Shown here: in pieces, positions 60,411 through 64,000 of the stretch | Layout: each line of letters opens with the position of its first letter | Numbering within the stretch: the stretch's first letter is position 1 | DNA from: Clavelina lepadiformis | Taxonomy: Eukaryota; Chordata; Ascidiacea; Aplousobranchia; Clavelinidae | Assembly: GCF_947623445.1 (NCBI RefSeq) | Contig: NC_135245.1 | Span: forward strand, 1,061,501 to 1,125,500 | Reading direction: 5' to 3' | Length of the DNA stretch: 64,000 bases | Made by a program: the position numbers and the translations under genes | The notes under the pieces: generated by a model | What the model saw: the letters and a program-made list of their open reading frames with translations, nothing else | What the model was told of the DNA's origin: nothing | Databases searched by the model: none

Positions 60411-62318
60411 ATTTACTGACCGTTAAATTGCTGATGCGTTTTCTTCATTCCCAAATTGCTCGTTTGATATAATTGTAAATGGCCGTGTATGAGCAACAAT
60501 GATTCCATGTTGCGTTGTAAACATCTCACTGGTTAAAGTGGTTACGTTTTTTGTTCATACAACCTTAGAATATTTAAGAAAGGGGCAGTATTATTAGAAT
60601 AGACACAGATAGGAGACAACTTACAAGCGCTTTAGAAAATTGCTCATCCAACGAACAAATAACAACGTCATTTTGATGCTGTTGGTGACGCAAGGGTGTG
60701 ACCTGTGGCGGTAGATGCCACACAAACATCCCACACCTAAAATTGTTTGGATGAAGTTGGAGTTTTTAGCTTTAAATTTTACTTACGTTTGAGTGTTCTT
60801 CCAGTAGATTTGATTAAGCCCCATTTCCACGTGCACGTGATGGATTTGGAGTTTTTGATTGGCCAGTCGTTGAAGTTAAGTTGGCGTTTATCCTGTGTGC
60901 TGTCTGGGAAGGAAAAGGGGCCTTCTACAGGAGCGAGAGAGCTTAAATGTGGATGAAATATAAATCCGAATTATATATTATCCATAATTATGGATGAATC
61001 ATGTAATCTAGTATTGCATGTATTCGTATGGTAAAGGTGAAGGAAACAATGCGTATATGCTAACTTGTAACAGAAAATTTCGTCAATAACATAAGTTACT
61101 TCGATGTCATGCGAAAAACAATCATGTCTAGTCCAGCTATATTTTTCCTGTAATTGAAGGCTTTTTCAACAGGATTTTAGAAGTGTCATTTTCAGCCAAA
61201 TTTGAAAATAAATTGCGCCGAAAACCAAATCTAAAAAAACGTTTTTACTCGATTCGGACGAAACTTTGGTGCACCGCTAGTACAGAACCGTTACCACTTA
61301 AAAACAGCAATTATTCTAATTCTGCCACAATTACAGTGGTGTATGCTTTTATATACTGTATTACGTGTATTAAACTAATACAGATAAATAACATTCATGG
61401 GGCAGCGGTTCGCAATAATAATATTATTGCGCCTCTAACGACAATAATCCTTTTCCCCGGTACCTCAACTTCGAAACTGTTACTTAATCGACCGTTGCTA
61501 AGGAATCAAAGTGCACCCCTTGAGCTGTTGTTAGCGACCACTGTTCTATAGTCGGTACAGTTGGAGCCTAAACCAATTTGCTGTTTGCATGCAGACTCAT
61601 TTACCTGACTTTTTCCTCTATTGTGCAATAGACAATGCCGCTAACCAGTGTTTCTATTATAAAAATGGCTCTTTACGAAGTTACAAAGTGGGTTAAATAT
61701 TTAATGAACGTATGATCCAAGGTTGGGAGTCGTCTACTGTTATAAACCCCCTCCAGCTAAAGACAACTTTTCGGCGCTACTGCAGTTACGAAGCTGGGTG
61801 TCATAATTCTCCCAATCATGATTTTCTTCCGTTTGCACAACACACGGCTTCTGTTGCAAATAATATGTGTTTATGGGCATTCGTTGTTTCTCTTCATTCA
61901 AAACTCGCCGGCAATCAGTGACAATTTACGGTTTATATAAACCGTTAAAGATGCCAATTGGCACTGCGTGCAACAGGTTTCAACATCCTGCCTCACCATT
62001 GTATTTAGTAACCGGATTTCAACAACAATTATCAGCTGCAGATGATTCGCATTACGTCCTTTGCTCGCGTATTTTGCTTTGCCGTACGGCAGACTGGATG
62101 CGAAGATATATCAGCGGCAACAAATGCATAATAAGGCAGTAAAATACCCAGATTAGTATAAACTGGTTAATACAACATTAGCAAATAGCATATGCTGTAA
62201 GATTCAAAAAATATGTGTAGGAAAGTAGAAGGTTATTCAGGAAGTAAATTGATTTTTTTTTGTGGAGCACGCATACAAGTCCTAAGGCGAGAATTGTTTC
62301 TTAATTAAGGTCTGCAAG
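60411..62318. other. Intergenic stretch between receptor and fucosyltransferase-like gene
   Basis: About 1.9 kb. The 3' untranslated region of the receptor lies at the left. The open frames seen (for example 61183-61551, +) show no domain, signal peptide or splice logic. No RNA gene is recognised. Confidence 0.5.
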
Positions 62319-64000
62319 ATGTTTCATACTATGGCGTTAAGGTTGAAGTCTGGACAGATGTTTCCATTGTCAAAATTTTGTTGGCGCTACACGGTCGCTT
62401 TTCTCTTCATTGGGGTTGTCTTATTTCCGTTTGTCTACCTCAGTCAACAGTACGAGAAAATTAACTCACGATCTGATCAAACAAACAGGCCACAGCTGAA
62501 TAAGGCTGCGTTCAAACAACCAAACAAACCTGCAGTCGACCCAAAAACGAGCGAAAATATTGTCGAAAAGGCTCGGAACGCTGTTGTTGTCAGCGAAGAC
62601 ATATCGCTGCCAGAAACCGGCGAAGAAGCGATCGTTGATGACAAAAATGCAAAATTGTCCGACAAAAATCTGGATCAGCTTTCAGCGAGATTCACAGAAG
62701 ATGAGGATGAAGAGTTGATTGGCTCAAAGAAGGAGTCGCCCGAGTTACTTAACGATTTGGACAACAGTGTAGAAACCAGGTTAGATGAAAAAAATGTAGA
62801 CAAAGTCGAAACCGTTGCCGAAATACTTGACGAGCCCGTTAGACCTCTTGCTATCGAAGATTGTGATCTGTGGAAAATTGGTGATGATTGGACTCCAAAG
62901 GCTCCGCAAATAAGTCTCGATCCCAACAAATTTCTTTACCCCGGATTATTCGGAGGACCGAATAATCAAATTTATGGGCTAAGGCAAAGCGTTTACCTCG
63001 CTATCCGCCTCAACCGGTAAGTGGCGCTCTCTTAATTCTGGGGCTTAACTTCTCATCAAAAATCGGCCTCAAATTTTGCACAGAAATTTGCATGTTTTCA
63101 TTTTTTGATGTCCTTTTATTTAAAACAGAAAAACATATTTCTATTTCACGTCATCGATTCTAAATTATTGCGCGTCATAAAAGTTGGGTTCATGCGGTGG
63201 AAATGATTAAGCTGCAACCTACATTGCCCTTGTTTACAATTTTCTTCTCAAACCTCACGAACGTAAAAGAAACGTAATCTTCCTGCTCGTCCTTATCTCA
63301 ATGTTCATTAAAAATTCTTGTGTGTGGCAGAGCAATTTTTTCTTTATTTCAGAACTGTCGTGTTGCCTCAATTTTTCGGGCACGTAACAACGGGCCGGGG
63401 AGCGATAAACCCATCTGAACGTATTGATGTGAGGCATCTTTGTCGTTTCGTCTCTTGTATTTCCGTCGCTCAGCAGAAGGAAAAATGCGGAAAAAACTTT
63501 GACGTTGTATTCAAGGTAGTAATAGCAGTTGAAGGTTTAGATGACAACTTTTTCAAAGAAAGATTACCTCAAAGTTTACGTTATAATAAGTTTAAAAAGG
63601 GTCTAGATATCAGTTATACGATTACTTCTATATAACAGGCAATGATTCCAACACCGGTTGTCATAGCAAGAGTCGAAATGGACACGGGACTGATGATCCG
63701 CCATGATCTTGGCAAAAGGAAGCTCATTCCGGGGGCAATCAGCCTGGTCACGGCCAAAGGAAAAGTCATCGAGGACATGCCCTCTCTCCCTGGAAATGAT
63801 TCAATGGTTCGCTACGGAGCTTGGTTAGAATCAGACGGAAGCACCCTGAGAAAAATTTACCACACTTCGGCACCCTGCGCTTTTCATGCTTCGACATTTA
63901 GCTCCATTGCGATAACTTATAAAGATGGGTTGGCTTTACCGTTAAAAGGGTCTTCGATTGACCCAGAAAAGATCCCGGACCAACGGCTTTATTCGGCGGT
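62319..64000 (+). CDS. Type II membrane protein with O-fucosyltransferase-like domain (partial, cut by window end)
   Basis: Exons 62319-63016, 63353-63515 and 63639 to beyond the window; phases 2 and 0 fit. The visible part is about 407 residues. A short cytosolic end and a membrane anchor at about residues 26-43 (YTVAFLFIGVVLFPFVYL) precede an acidic Lys/Glu/Asp-rich stem (about 45-190). A lumenal domain then opens with FLYPGLFGGPNNQIYGLRQS and continues LAIRLNRTVVLPQFF and PSERIDVRHLC. The G-x-x-NQ loop followed by an A-x-LNR-T-VLP strand is the start of GDP-fucose-dependent O-fucosyltransferases (POFUT and related families). The donor-binding C-terminal half lies outside the window, so activity cannot be judged. 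It would act in the ER or Golgi. A different GT-B glycosyltransferase family is the main alternative. Confidence 0.7.

Noticed and set aside
61183..61551. 122-codon open frame upstream of the fucosyltransferase-like gene
   Set aside because: No signal, domain or splice evidence; composition like the surrounding intergenic DNA.

Overview
The window reads as nuclear DNA of an intron-rich, AT-rich, compact marine invertebrate. A tunicate such as Ciona or a related ascidian is the best guess. The evidence is short phase-conserved exons with GT-AG introns, many small hAT-type elements with 8-bp target duplications, and chordate-style extracellular modules (Reeler, calcium-binding EGF, SEA-like). 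The species call is inference. All gene models were built by hand from splice sites, reading phase and paralogue comparison. Every model closes to a whole number of codons, but none has transcript support here.

Layout. 1-261: possible last two exons of an upstream gene. 5795-7762 (+): small acidic mucin-like type I membrane protein. 10996-16369 (-): very large basic Thr/Arg/Pro mucin-like type I membrane protein built from nested tandem repeats. 17887-20834 (-), 22225-26608 (-) and 30033-33925 (+): three paralogous divergent secretory-pathway kinases, type II membrane proteins of the PKDCC/POMK/DIPK(FAM69) kind. A pogo-type transposase relic lies in the last intron of the second. 36144-60410 (+): a 46-exon receptor with signal peptide, Reeler domain, Cys-rich module, EGFs, three tandem EGF/SEA-like blocks, membrane-proximal EGF/SEA-like modules, a transmembrane helix and a long tail with 13 tyrosines. 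62319-64000 (+): start of a type II membrane protein resembling GDP-fucose O-fucosyltransferases, cut by the window end.

How the genes may fit together. Every confident gene is a secretory-pathway or cell-surface protein: two mucin-like proteins, three lumenal kinases, one probable lumenal fucosyltransferase and one EGF/SEA receptor. The cluster could therefore serve building, modifying and reading a glycosylated surface. That link is inference from neighbourhood only.

The strongest candidate for something new is the 36-60 kb receptor. Its tail combines an ITSM-like TIYAEI, an ITAM-spaced pair YNKL-x10-YNQL, a second exon copy in which the first tyrosine is lost, three YxxP sites and two PPLP segments. 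Its ectodomain is being remodelled by exon-block duplication: two 3,872-bp blocks appear almost identical, introns included. That is the profile of a fast-evolving phosphotyrosine-signalling receptor, possibly in immunity or self/non-self recognition.
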